From Phallus indusiatus (taxonomy: Eukaryota > Basidiomycota > Agaricomycetes > Phallales > Phallaceae): 64,000 nt of DNA. Every line of letters starts with the position of its first letter. Within the stretch, counting starts at the first letter, position 1. The notes below the pieces were generated by a model that saw nothing but the letters and a program-made list of their open reading frames with translations, was not told the origin of the DNA and did no database searches. Both the position numbers and the translations under genes were made by a program. This document shows, piece after piece, positions 1 to 11,519 of this stretch. The DNA lies in assembly GCA_027605045.1 (NCBI GenBank), contig JAQFWX010000048.1:62001-126000 (forward strand), written 5' to 3'.

Positions 1-117
1 CGAATCTTGATATATGCATGTGCCACGGATGAAGAAAGCATTGGAAATTCGCTACAAGACGATTTCATGCTACGGTGTGGCGAATTAAATAGGATTATTA
101 AGGAAAGAATGCTCTAG
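1..117 (+). CDS. 3' end of an unidentified ORF
   Basis: Frame 1 is open from the first base to a TAG at 115-117 (38 codons) and cut by the window edge. The peptide is mildly acidic in its first half and basic at the end; I recognise no domain. It could be the last exon of a gene or chance. The following 118-356 is AT-rich with nothing recognisable. Confidence 0.2.
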   Translation, partial: RILIYACATDEESIGNSLQDDFMLRCGELNRIIKERML

Positions 118-356
118 TCTTTTAAAATCCAGTTCCGTCTTTCTATTTTCTCTTTTTCTTACAAATTCATACCTACGCGAAACATTTTGACTACTTTTGT
201 TTAGTTTACATTTTATTTAACAGCTCTTCTAACTCTTTTTATTCGTTTCCTTGTTTTTCTTGACGTTTTGACCCTGGACCGCGAAATCCATAGTTATTTA
301 GCTTCATCAGGAAACATCATTTTTCCGCCATAGTCGGCGTCTTCAAGGGTTGTCCC

Positions 357-1222
357 TGTCAAGTACCGATATCCGGGAACGGTAATAGATACTGTAATAT
401 AATTTAGTCATTGAATATAACACCAATAACTGTCACCGTTGGTTGACGACAGTCAGGACTTGGCCTCAACCTATAAGAGGTTGTGCCGCGACAGTCTTCT
501 TCAGGATTTGTCCTGACGTTCGTCACGAGCGTCGAGTTCGTCAAGGACGTTACGGATATGTGCGTTCCGAGCTTCGAGAGCCGCGAGCTGTATCTCGTAT
601 TGAATGATATCAAGCTCAACGATAATGAAGAAAGCTTTGAGATGTAACTCTCGGCAACGACGGATGGCTTCCGTCGCTGCAAGTCTCGAGGAACGATCTC
701 GATGTTCAATGATGAATAGAATAGAGAAGGAGAGTTGTTATAGAGATATCGAACTACGTTCGATATTAAGTCTGAAGAACTATCTACGTGTATGCTAGGG
801 TTTATATACACGTCAGATAAATAATTCTAGCTCAGTTCGAAATAGATTCCGAACTAGAGAAATACAAATAAGTCGTGAGATTCGTAAGTAATATCAATAT
901 ATGCAGGGTATGATGTCTCATGTGATGAACATGAGGTGCGCAGGGATAAAAGCTGTGCATACATGGACCTACGTTCGTCATCTATGATCTCATAACCGGA
1001 ACGTGCGTGGAATATTCTAGAAAGGCCTTTCCGCGGATGTTCCAGGAGTTAAGGGAGACGGGTGCGTCTCTATTCGAGTTGCGAGGTTGATTGGGATGAC
1101 TGAATGCGATGGTCTTATCGTGAGTGACGTAAGCGTGATAAGATAACGGAGATAAACGGTAAATGATCGGATATGGATTACGTAACGTTACCGGAAGTGA
1201 TGTCATGAATCGGATCATGACA
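357..1222. mobile_element. Solo LTR, family B (copy B1)
   Basis: This 866-bp unit starts TGTCAAG and ends CATGACA and is flanked by the 5-bp duplication GTCCC (352-356 and 1223-1227), which is the signature of a solo LTR left by recombination. It shares its last ~200 bp with the decayed copy at 50234-50469 and its terminal motif GGATCATGACA with the 637-bp LTR at 46911. ORFs inside it are non-coding shadows. Confidence 0.8.
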
Positions 1223-1235
1223 GTCCCGCATATCA

Positions 1236-2702
1236 CACTGGAGACATTGTAGGGTTTAGCCAAAAAAAGGATCCTAAGAAAATTATGGTTGGAGGTATAG
1301 GCTATTGACAATTCACTAACCTGTAATATCATATTATAACTATTACTCAGCGTAAGGGATTCTGACTTGAAAAATTGTCAGTATGTTGTTATTTTTATTT
1401 TATTTAAATTATGTATGAATTATTACTTTTATAACACTATCAATAACTTTTTCTCTTCAATCAAACAGTATACAAAGTAAAACATATATTATTATTAACC
1501 ATAGCAGAAAATTATATAATGAAGTTGATATAATTACTTATCAGTACAATTTTTTATCATAATTATGAGGGAGTGAGAAATATTGAGTTTCTGTGTAATT
1601 AAAACTTGAGGTCACAATATGTGACATTAGAGTTTTCTCAACATTTTCCAGAAATCCATGTATTATTAAGGTTTTCCTAGGAAAACTCTAATATTATAAA
1701 GAGTATTCTCATGCTTAAAATTAAGCTTTTCCCATGCATCTAAATTATAATAGAAATATATTCTCACAATAAATATAAACAACATTTTTAGAACATTCTT
1801 CAATATAGATGATGATAATGTAAGTTTCATTCTGTTTATTATTTTACTGAATGGATAACATTGATCATGGGCTTATATGATAAAGAATTATTACATAATT
1901 CAACCAAGATATTATAGCAGTATACTGACAATTTTCCAAACCAGAATCCCTTAATCTGAGTATTAATTATTGTTACGCGCCGGGGTCGGGATGACTAAGC
2001 GAGGCTCGGGACAGGGTCGGACGTAGGTCGGGTGTTGGTCGGCTTCAACTTACTCTTGAGTTGCGCCCTCACGGTGCGTCACCAACAATTTCGGGTCGGG
2101 CTGGATCTCCGATGTACAAGTGACGTCGGAGTTACTAGGAGTGAGACTGAGCTGCGAAGCTGCGAAGTCTCGAGGCTGGGAAGAGGGTCGGAGAGGTGAG
2201 GCAGGGATAGAGTTGGGTCGGAGAGGTTATCAGAGGTTAGGAGTGAGGTCGGAGAAGTGGTCAGAGATAGTTGTTGAAGAAGATAGACACAACGTCGCCG
2301 ACGACGTTCGAGGACGTCGTCAACGACGACAGAGGATCTAAGATGAGATTGGATCGAGATATGAAACGTGTGAGAGAATGGGCGGAATAAGATCTATATC
2401 AGAACTGGAGAAGTAGTTACAGGAAGGTCGATCTTTAAATAGCTATGAAACTAAATAAAGACCTGAAACGGGTTACAACAAGATAACAAGGACGGAAAAG
2501 GAAATGGATCGGAACGGGGAAACAAAGGAATATAAGCGAGGTACGGAAAAGGAATGAGCGGAGCTCCGCTTAAGCGAGGTGTTACGCGGGCGTGACAATT
2601 ATAATATAATTGTGCAATTTGGTAAATCATCAATAGTCTATACCTCGAACTATAATTTTCTTAAGATCCTTTTTTTGGCTAAACCCTACAATGTCTCCAG
2701 TG
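1236..2702. mobile_element. CACTG-ended DNA transposon/MITE (CMC-like), copy 1
   Basis: The ends are inverted repeats beginning CACTGGAGACATTGTAGGG and continuing for roughly 150 bp. A 3-bp duplication TCA flanks the unit (1233-1235 and 2703-2705). CACT-type ends with a 3-bp TSD fit the CMC/EnSpm superfamily. Without the gypsy solo LTR inside it (1971-2597 plus its 5-bp TSD) the unit is about 835 bp and has no transposase, so it is non-autonomous. A second copy, in inverted orientation, spans 40597-50233. Confidence 0.75.
1971..2597 (-). mobile_element. Solo LTR of the chromovirus family, inside the CACTG element
   Basis: This is the reverse complement of the 626-bp LTRs at 14186-14811 and 22033-22658, with a number of differences, running from TGTTACGCGCCGGGG to GCGGGCGTGACA. 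The flanking duplication is ATTAT (1966-1970 and 2598-2602). It interrupts one terminal inverted repeat of the surrounding MITE, so it arrived later. Confidence 0.9.
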
Positions 2703-2705
2703 TCA

Positions 2706-3337
2706 ATATCGCGGTGACATAACACCGGCTTATATCTATGGCCATAACATAGCCCTGCCCTCTCAAACCCGCTGTCTATAATTGCTACGTAAGTCAGGAT
2801 CACTGTTATGTCCCTTTCATAAACAACGGGAAACACAGATAGTCTATGGAGAAGGACAGACTTCTATGCGAGCTATAGTACGAACATATTTAATTAAAAC
2901 TCAGCTGAAGTACCAGCTACACACCGCATCACGCTGGTTTGATTAGGCAGGCTTTTACTGTCGTTCCCCTCCCTCTTCATCCACCAAAAGTCATTAATTA
3001 TAATGAGGTCAACTTGGAAAATGCGTCCATTTCAGTTGGTACTTCAAACTCATGTCGGCACGCAGGATGTGTCCATCTGGCCTGACGCATAATGATGACT
3101 TAGTTTGGGGGAGCAGATTGGGGTACAACAGAGACATGCCTGGTCGGGACTTCTGATTGACGGTTAGTAATCATTGAAAAATTGGTATGTATACATGTCA
3201 AGATAATCATTGATAAAGAATTGTGATGTGACATCTAGTACACCATCCGCTCTCCATGTACGATTCACTTTCTCTCCCATCCGTGGAATTAAATGACAAC
3301 TGCGTCATATTGAGTCCAGTGGTATGATGTCTGCTTT
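2706..3337. other. No recognisable gene
   Basis: About 630 bp between the CACTG element and the next LTR. I see no long ORF with a recognisable motif and no terminal repeats. Confidence 0.5.
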
Positions 3338-3734
3338 TGTTAGGGCTACTCAGCTCACACTAGAGGGAGGGGATCCTAAGAGAAATATATTGGGAGAACT
3401 AACTACTCACCTAGAGGGAGGGGATCCTAAGAGAACAAGCTTAGGGACCCTCACTCTAGGGACGGCGACTATATACATGAAAAACGATAGCGCGGCGTGC
3501 GGCCCTGACACAGCTAAGTGCCAGACGCCCGAACCGAACATAAGCGACGTGACGCCTACGGCGTCACGCCGGTACGAGCGCGCGACGCGCGCAAGTAGAG
3601 AAAGTAGAATAGAGACAGGGGGAGCAAACGGAGGATGGAAATAATATATGGGAAATATAAATAAAGTATAGGGGAATATATACCGATGATAATAAATAAG
3701 GAAAAATGAGGGGACGCGGTAGCGTACCCTGACA
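3338..3734 (-). mobile_element. Solo LTR family A, copy A1 (no TSD)
   Basis: Family A units are about 396 bp, read TGTCAGGG...CCCTAACA in the forward sense, and contain two copies of a 21-bp box around CTTAGGATCCCCTCCCTCTAG near the TAACA end. This copy is inverted (TGTTAGGG to CCCTGACA). Its flanks (GCTTT and ATAAT) do not match, unlike most other copies, so one side has been exchanged or deleted. It truncates the Plavaka-like gene that starts at 3735. Confidence 0.8.
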
Positions 3735-4574
3735 ATAATGAAGTGACTTTCGGAAGGCCGGATTGCCAATAAGCTCCCGGACACACTCCACAGGATCCTG
3801 GTGGAATAAATCCAATTCTTCTGTCATAACTTCTCCATTGCTATCAACCTGATCACCTTTCACATTCACTGTTGTATGCATGAAGGGTGCACCAGACAGT
3901 GGCAATTCGTCTATTTTCACAAGAAGATTGTTTTTGTTCGTGAAAGATGTTGTAGCCCGATTGCGCATCTATCATAAAAGTGAGATAAGTATCTTTTGTA
4001 AGAAGACCTTCCAGCTTACAATAGGTAATTTCAATATTTTATCCACTGCATCCATTGTCATTCCACTTGTCATCAGAGTCTGTGCCAACTCCCACTCCTC
4101 CTGATCCTTGAATGGATGAAAAGGATTGTTGTGTGAGTTTGAGCGAGGGCCATATATTGTTTCGAATTGACAGTGACCACGCTGGTGAACAGTTCCGGCA
4201 GGCTTCGGAAACAGTACAGTAAAGAGTGACGCTGATGATTTGTCTTGTTCATTATGCACATCCGACTCGGAGTCCTCCGACCTAAGATGATGGTCCGACA
4301 TATTGATATCTCCAGCCATTTCTGGTTCATCATTCAAGATATCATCAAAATTGACATTGCGAGCTTCATCTTGCCATCCTGCTGGTGGTTCATCGTCCCT
4401 TGGGTGTGATTCTGGATCGTCTGGCTGAAATGTCCGAGCTGAGTTTTGGTACTTTCTGAGAAGATTTTTGAAGGCTGCCGCACAAGCAGCTTTATATCTG
4501 ATATGGAGCAAAAGACCTTGGGATGTTTTACAAATTCTTTTGCAGTGTGGACATCTGTGTTCTGAGTCGTCCAT
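3735..4574 (-). pseudogene. Plavaka-type transposase, 5' portion only
   Basis: Exon 1 runs 4574-4020 and exon 2 from 3968 to 3735, joined by an intron with GTAAGC...TAG borders that keeps the frame. The N-terminus has a C2H2-like finger (CPHC near residue 9, His about 13 residues on). This is followed by an acidic linker and the block FHPFKDQEEWELAQTLM...MDAVDKILKLP, which resembles the early conserved region of Plavaka transposases of Agaricomycetes. Exon 2 ends ...DPVECVRELIGNPAFRKSLHY and runs straight into LTR A1, so the catalytic part is missing. It starts about 460 bp from the first DUF6532 exon on the other strand. The family is assigned by remembered pattern, not by search. Confidence 0.6.
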
Positions 4575-4721
4575 ACAAAGACTTGGTAAATTTTGATGCG
4601 TCTAAAAGAGATGACTAAGCTGTTTGTATGTGCACGTGACCTTGGTTGAATATACATATAGCTCCTTGCAACAAACAAACAGGACAAAACAACACACTTC
4701 TTTCACATACGCATTTACACA

Positions 4722-4742
4722 CGCGCACACACACACACACAA
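4722..4742. repeat. Short (CA)n microsatellite
   Basis: About ten CA units in the 0.4-kb gap between the divergent Plavaka-like and DUF6532 genes. The rest of 4575-5036 holds no ORF I can support. Confidence 0.6.
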
Positions 4743-5036
4743 CTCCTACTATCAAATCACATCAATTTCTTTCATATGTCTGGGAAGAGAATTACCAGAT
4801 TAGTATGTTTATATAAACAAAATGTGAATGATATTCATCCATCATAGGGGGAACCATTACAGCGAACTTCAAAAAGAACTCCAGATACCACAATACCAAG
4901 GCAAGATAAAACAAATTCTGCCAGTAAACAAACAAGTAGGGCCTCAAGACATCAGTCTTCACGTCTTCTGGCATATCATGAAGGTGACTCAATAAGTTTG
5001 TGATTTCACATTTTATTGGATACTAGCACAATATAG

Positions 5037-7019
5037 AACTTCGTAAAAATCAAGCTGCTGCCAAAAAGCGTAAAGAGACACTTAAACGTAAACAAGCAAA
5101 CATTGAACCTGAAACAGAGGAAGAAGAGGAGGAAGAGGAAGATGATTTACCTCAAGCTCCACCACAAAAACGACGAAGGAGCCAGCTAGTTGTGGAATCT
5201 GAAGGTGAATCTGATAGAGACGATGAGATGTTGGATGATACAGATGATGGTATTTATTACCTCAATTGCCCAATTGAGTTCACATACATTTACTATTGTG
5301 GAAGATCTTGAAAATGATGATCCTGGTTTACCCGACTTACCCAAACTTGATGATGACACAACAGTACATTCTGAATGTTTTGGTAATAACATTAATAATA
5401 ATATCACTTCTAGTTTTCGGCATCACATACCACTCAGTTTGAACCTTCAACCTCCCGAAAATCCTCTAAATCAAATGCCCAGTCTCGTGTTCTACAGAAT
5501 GTCTCAAATTGTCCAAGTAGCACCATGCGCGGGGGTAATGGGAGTGCAAATGGAAGTGAGTAAAAGAAGTAATGATATGATATCAAATATGGTAACAATT
5601 CACCTAATTATAATCCACAGTATCATCGCTGCCTATCTCTTCACCATCCAACAGACCAATGTCAAACCCAAACCTCCGACAGTCTGAGCATCATCAACCC
5701 ACAGCCCAACCACCTCAGCTTACAGCCAATCAAGTACACAATCAAAGCCGCTCAACTCAATCAAGGCCAGTCAGAAACGAATCACGCCAACCTTTGTGCC
5801 AACCCTCACGCCAGCCCACACTCTCGACACCAGCAGCTACACCACGCGCGCTCAGCTCAAGCCCAGATGCAGAGCTAAGTAGGACTGAGGAAGGCAATAA
5901 GAAAAACAATGATAGTATTGTGAAGCTTCTTACCAACCAACTCCAAGGAAAACATTGGTGCATAAAGGACTTCGAGCCCCATGCAAGGAGCCTTATCCTC
6001 AATGCATGCACGTACTACCGCCTATTCATTGCAACTGAAAATGCTTTCCCAAATCATTTAGAACGCGAACAATATGCTCTGGAAGTATGGTGGTTAGGCT
6101 GTCAGGACTATCAGACTGAAATGACTGCAATCGAACCAGTTTACTATGTTGTGAGTCCAGAATCAATACACATTTCCAATCTAAAAAGGATAGATTCGTC
6201 AGCGTGGTTCTCAAATTCGGGGTGAGATAATCACAAAGGTCCGGCCGCTGGTAGAAATGCACTACGAGTTTCATCCCAGTGAAGAGAAGCAAGATCGGCT
6301 TGCAACAGCCGTGTTGAAAAACTATTAACACGAAATGCCTTCACTTTCAAGGTATGTAGGGAATGTAAACAATACCTTTTCTGACCTGATTTTAAGGACC
6401 CTGAGAAACGAATAGGCCTATATGAGAATCCGCTAATATTGCATTTAATTAAGGCACAGTGGTTTAAGGATGGAAACTCAGAAGGACCGACCTTTCATGT
6501 TTACTTCAATCCAATTCCGGTGCCTATGATTGCATTAGTTTTGACAGCGGTACGGATGTCATATACAAATACCTAGCATTGTTGACTTTCCATCAGATTG
6601 AGGTCTGCATCAAAGAATGGCGAACTGGAGTTTCAGTCACCAGAAAATTCACTGAAAAGGAGTTTAAAATGGTGTATCAGGAACATCTAGCAACACTGAA
6701 AAGATGGCAAGCTCATCAAAAAGGCAAATACATCCTTCCACATTTGCAGCAATACCTACATGATGAAGCTAGGTGAATCAGAAACAGTTGACATCAGAAA
6801 TAGTACTGAACTCCACCTGTTAAATAAAGGATTGGCGCGCGAGTAGGGCCCATCCAGATGAAGTTAGAGGCGAGATTGGATGACACTGATTTTGATGATG
6901 CTGCTGAAAACGTGGACAGCCGGTATACCAATCCAGCTGATAGCATTGAGGCCCGGAGAAGAAATGAAGGTGATTCTAATGCTGGATATGACGATGTAGG
7001 TGATTTTGGTGATGCATAG
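5037..7019 (+). pseudogene. DUF6532 domain protein, frameshifted
   Basis: Multi-exon gene. A basic then very acidic N-terminal stretch and a long Gln/Pro/Ser linker lead to a C-terminal DUF6532 domain. Recognisable blocks are WCIKDFEPHARSLILNAC (about 5956-6012), QIRGEIITKVRPLVEMHYEF (about 6213-6272), NAFTFKDPEKR across an intron, AQWFKDGN and IEVCIKEWRTG. Introns visible here begin at 6154 (GTGAGT...TAG), before the DPEKR exon, before IEVC, and between 6775 and the last acidic exon, which ends with TAG at 7017-7019. Between DRLA and VEKLLTRNAF (about 6300-6312) the frame changes by one base, consistent with a single missing A. The true start codon lies upstream of 5037 and is not clear. The function of DUF6532 is unknown; the family is expanded in mushrooms. 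It is divergent from the Plavaka-like gene. Confidence 0.6.
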
Positions 7020-7235
7020 TGATGGATGGCAAATAGTGGAGCTTTCAGTAGATAGGAAAAAGAAATGAACATGATAGTCATACCTTTCAGAGCCGCTGCA
7101 ATCTTAGCTGTTTCTGGTGTAGATGAAAGGCCTATAGAACCAATTATTTCTTTTTAAAAAATCTAAACAATAGATCCTTACATAGAGCACATAGTCCCCA
7201 TATCACACCATATGAACTATAGGAGAAAGAGGTCG

Positions 7236-7634
7236 TGTCAGGGTACACTACCGCGTCCCCTCATTTTTCCTTATTTATTATCATCGGTATATATTCCCCT
7301 CTATTTTATTTATATTTCACATATATTATTTCCATCCTCCGTTTGCTCCCCCTGTCTCTATTCCACTTTCTCTACTTGCGCGCGTCGCGTGCTCGTACCC
7401 GGCGTGACGCCTACGGCGTCACGTCGCTTATGTTCGGTTCGGGCGTCTGGCACTTAGCTGTGTCAGGGCTGCACGCCGCGCTATCGTTTTTCATGTATAT
7501 AGTCGCAGTCCCTAGAGTGAGGGTCCCTAAACTTGTTCTCTTAGGATCCCCTCCCTCTAGGTGAGTAGTTAGTTCTCCCCAATATATTTATCTTAGGATC
7601 CCCTCCCTCTAGTGTGAGCTGAGTAGCCCTAACA
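7236..7634 (+). mobile_element. Solo LTR family A, copy A2
   Basis: 399 bp, TGTCAGGG to CCCTAACA, with TSD GGTCG (7231-7235 and 7635-7639). It contains the 8-bp hairpin GTGACGCC-TAC-GGCGTCAC at 7404-7422. Confidence 0.9.
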
Positions 7635-8729
7635 GGTCGCGTAGCCCACATAGAGTGCTGGAGACCGTGTAGCACACATAGAAAGCAGACTATGAGAGGT
7701 CTATGAAGCGCCGATGCAGTGCTATGCATACTATGTCACACTATGTGACATCCAAGGCCTGCTATGTGGCACATCATAATCGGGGGGAGGACTATGCGTC
7801 TAGGGGTTCTATCTTATCTATATAATTCACCATATTTTTCTTCAATCTTCCTGATGTTAGTAAAATGCTCTGCTCAAATTGTATATAAAAAGACATCGTT
7901 TTCGACACAGAATATCATCTCATTATCCCTTATTTTACCCTCTAAAATGTTCCTCTTTGCGAAAAGCTTCTCTTTATTATCAAACTACCCTATAATCTCT
8001 ATCCTACACACTACACTGGTTCCCTCTCTGTCTCTGCCTACTCCTGAGACACGCTCTTCAATATACATAGATTGTCCGTGTACTTGGATAGCTCTTACCT
8101 TGCAAGGTATTTGGTTGAACAAGGTGTCTATCACTGGCACGCCGAGCTGATCCTATGATCTTTTGAAAAAGTGAAAGGGGAAAATATTGGATTATAAGAT
8201 ATAAATGTAGGGTAGAAATAGACGTTATAGATCGTAAATTTGACGTTAACACGATACAACACGGCACACACAATACAGCACGACACAGCACAAAATGGGT
8301 GGAGGACAAAAGCTCAAGTCTATTATGTAATCTACTGAATACATCATATAGCCCGAACTACTAAAATCCAACAGAAAATACACTGGGATGGACCCCACCG
8401 TGGAGGGCATAAACATCGATCCCAGTAAGGATCATCGGGAATTCGCCTCAGTCCCTACATGCCCGGAGGGGAAAAGTGCGATTTTATGGGTGTTTTGGTC
8501 ACCTTGTAAAATGCTACTGTTTCCGTGACGAAATCGTAGTTTATTTAGTGGTATTTTAGTACTAGAGGCGCCCAGGGTCGCAGAGCCCTTGCATGTAGCA
8601 CTGGATAAGTGTCATAACTCCTCAAACTCAACCAAACATACATAGACACTTAACCCCATACACAAATATTCAATTCATTCCAATTATCTATTTCGTTACA
8701 CTTAGTCAATTACGCAGACACATATTTCC
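7635..8729. other. Non-coding stretch, nothing recognised
   Basis: The start is rich in CTATG/CATAG words. About 8140-8460 shows patchy similarity to 62620-62740 (shared words around ACATCGATCC and GGATCATCGG/GCACCATCGG). I see no gene. Confidence 0.4.
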
Positions 8730-9424
8730 CTAATGCCTCTTAGTGAGCTCCCTCTCCTTTTCTGGTGTCATTGACCCCTCAAGTCTTCCTCGTTTGATTG
8801 GAGTAGGAAGCCCGGATTCAGATCGTTCTATTACTGATACACTCACCACTTCCACCAAAACCGAGTGGTAGCCCTTCTCCTTGAAGAAATGTGTCACTAA
8901 AGAGAAGTGTACTCTGACCATAGCATTCCACAAGTTATCAGTGACCTCGGCGGGGTGTAAACCCCGGTTTCCAATAAAAGCCTCCAAAGTGTCTATAGCG
9001 TAATCTTTTGCAACCACATTGTATGCGGAATGCTGTGCTTCAGACATAGGATAATCCGAAGGTTGAATAGATGAATCCGGGTCGACCGTCACCCCAGAAG
9101 TCTCGATAAGGGTTTGCATATCGATAGTGTCTGGATTTTTCATAGTTTTGGCCTGATCAAAAATGAAAAAAAACACTGCTTCGTATCCTTTTAACAAAGC
9201 ATGGACGGGAAAAGTTGACGCCCCCCCATCTTTTTATTGTTGTCAAAATAAAAAAAGTTTTGGCATGGCAACATTGGCGTAATTTTTCTCTCCAACTGTT
9301 TTAATAGAACAACGGCCTCGTCGTACATAGCATGCATATCAGGTATATCTGGAGGACCACCAACGAAATGGTATTTTGCACCTTGAATAGCATAAGCACC
9401 AAGGTAGTTACCGCATGGACCCAC
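8730..9424 (-). CDS. Hypothetical two-exon protein
   Basis: Two adjacent open stretches on the minus strand, 9424 to about 9218 and about 9150 to 8730, look like exons of one gene. The first has the hydrophobic/glycine-rich opening MGPCGNYLGAYAIQG. The second is mixed and charged and ends KERELTKRH. The donor between them is not clear (GT near 9215 and an AG before 9150 are possible). I recognise no family, and it may be a decayed remnant. Confidence 0.3.
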
Positions 9425-9479
9425 CCAATAACTGCAGTGATTTCAGCAGAATCCAAGCCTGTCGGCAATTTTAGTGGCT

Positions 9480-9718
9480 GATTTTACTCTTGATCTTCGT
9501 TGCCTCAACTCTGCACAAATTGAAGCTAGCCGAATGTCTTTACCATCACTTTGACTCTCAAATGTTCTCCAGCATATACACCAATCCTTTCTTGTGGAAA
9601 TGGCCACTCCTCATGCTGAGGAGAGAAATATGGATGACCTGGAGAACCTACCTGATGAGGACAGTGACGCAATGGTTTACATTTAGTCATGGATGTCACT
9701 CAACCTACTGAAGTGTAG
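9480..9718 (+). pseudogene. DUF6533-family gene, last exon, broken
   Basis: The translation matches the 3' exon of the DUF6533 genes at 33700-33969, 50973-51240 and 63787-64000 (blocks LDLRCLNSAQIEAS, HQSFLVEMATP, VMDVTQPTE). Here CGA of the other copies reads TGA in the block after SLPSL, and there is a one-base frame change before VMDVTQ. No upstream exons are visible, so this is a 3' fragment. Confidence 0.65.
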
Positions 9719-10002
9719 AGTATTTTCAGTATGCAATTTTTACTAGTTGAAGATTGGTTTAATAACATTCTAATTTTAATTTCAGATTTCGGAGTTTTTG
9801 ATATATCTTTTACACTCATTTCAATTTCTTTGCAATTTCCATATTATTCTCTGATTATTTTATTCTAGTCAATAGAGACTGCATGTAAGCATTACATAAA
9901 TATGTTTATAATTGACACAGCGATTTGATGCCCATGTATTTCCATAAGAGCCTGTCTGCATACGTTTCTCTTAGGCTGAAATCAAGTATAACCTGTGCTA
10001 TT

Positions 10003-10414
10003 AGGGGATGTCAGAGTAGGCCCGTTTTAGTGCCGTTTTACTGTCCGTTTCAAAATCAGTGAAACGGCTGTTGAAACGGCCAAAAAGTAAAACGCCTCCA
10101 GAGCCGTTTAACTTTTTGAGTGAAACGGCAGTCGTTTCACTGTCTGTTTCACTCCCCGGCCACTATCGGTCAGGGCTAAATTTTTGACAATAAATTGTTT
10201 AAATATTTATCTAATGAATTATGTAAAAAAAAACTGAGGAATCGAAGGGGAACACTGAAACGACGGATAAAAACGATTTTTACAACAGACGGACAGTGGG
10301 GCGTTCAAAGTTAAAACGGGATAAGTGGTATTTCCGAAATACTCCCGACATACCAAAACGAACAGTGAAACGGACAGCAAAACGGCACTAAAACGGCCTA
10401 CTCTGACATCCCCT
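10003..10414. mobile_element. 412-bp MITE with GTTTTA-rich inverted ends
   Basis: The inverted termini AGGGGATGTCAGAGTAGGCC continue as alternating GTTTTAGTGCCG / CTGTCCGTTTC words. ATT flanks both sides (10000-10002 and 10415-10417), a possible 3-bp TSD. There is no ORF. The superfamily is uncertain; the 3-bp duplication would suit PIF/Harbinger or CMC. Confidence 0.65.
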
Positions 10415-10684
10415 ATTGGCACGTTCACTATGTCAGAAATCGGGGGCGGATTCCTGAGTATGTTAGATACCCCGTTCAAACGCTTGATTCTTTAGCGCCT
10501 AATTACATAATATGTAACTACTGTAAATTAGATCCCGCGACTTTTATTACTATTTTTGTCACACTAAAACGAGTTTTTTTTTATTTAAACGCTGCAGTCA
10601 AACCGTGATGAGGATATTGGTTAAACACTGCTGCCACTGGGTGACCTGCACCTGCCGGCGAGACTTGCTAAGGATCTGGTGTTA

Positions 10685-10732
10685 CATAATACTTCTTTAG
10701 CATAATACTTCTTTAGCATAATACTTCTTTAG
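10685..10732. repeat. 16-bp tandem repeat, three copies
   Basis: CATAATACTTCTTTAG is repeated three times without change. The surrounding 10418-10951 holds no gene that I can support. Confidence 0.9.
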
Positions 10733-10951
10733 ATCGCTCTTCGAACTGTCAGTCGCGGTCAGGACTCAGATTCGCACTCGCCCCGAAGTGGGGAGTAATA
10801 CTGAATTCAGTCTGTATGACGGTGTTCACTGACGTTCGCCGGCAGGTGTCTGTGGACTACGGTGGAGGACAGTGTGTTTGCTGCACAGTAATCACGGTTG
10901 GCGAGCGCCGGTGGATGCGTGTGGACTGCAATGATCGTCAACGACTATGGC

Positions 10952-11346
10952 TGTCAGGGTACGCTACCACCGCCTCTCATTTTCCTATTTATTATCGTCG
11001 GCATCATTCCATCTTTATTCTATCTATCATTTCCGTATTTTACCTTCACCTTCCGTTTCCTTGTTCTGTCTATATTTCATGTTCTCTACTCGCGCGCGTC
11101 GCGCGCTCGTACCCGGCATGATGTCCGTGACATCACGTCGCTTAGGTTCGGTTCGGGCGCCTGGCACTTAGCTGTGTCAGGGCCGCACGCCACGTCGTCG
11201 TTTTTATGTATATAGTAGCTGTACCTAGAGTGAGGGTCCCTAAGCTTGTTCTCTTAGGATCCCCTCCCTCTAGGTGAGTAGTTAGTATTTTCCAATATAC
11301 ATACTTAGGATCCCCTCCCTCTAGTCTGAGCTGAGTAGCCCTAACA
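10952..11346 (+). mobile_element. Solo LTR family A, copy A3
   Basis: 395 bp with TSD ATGGC (10947-10951 and 11347-11351). Its internal hairpin reads TGATGTC-CGT-GACATCA (11119-11135), a compensated version of the A2 stem. Confidence 0.9.
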
Positions 11347-11519
11347 ATGGCACCCCTGCATAAGTGGAATTCGGCAGATTTCACTGACGGTCGGTCCCTG
11401 ACTGGAGTTCAGTCGCTATCACTGATGTTCAGCGTAGTACAGTGTCTCACTGCAATAAATTACTGATCCCGCGATAAGGTGATTTTTTCTTTCTCTCAGG
11501 ACTTTGAGTTTGCTCACCA

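Noticed and set aside
404..1332. Minus-strand ORFs at 404-811 and 982-1332
   Set aside because: They lie in LTR B1 or cross its border and show no motif.
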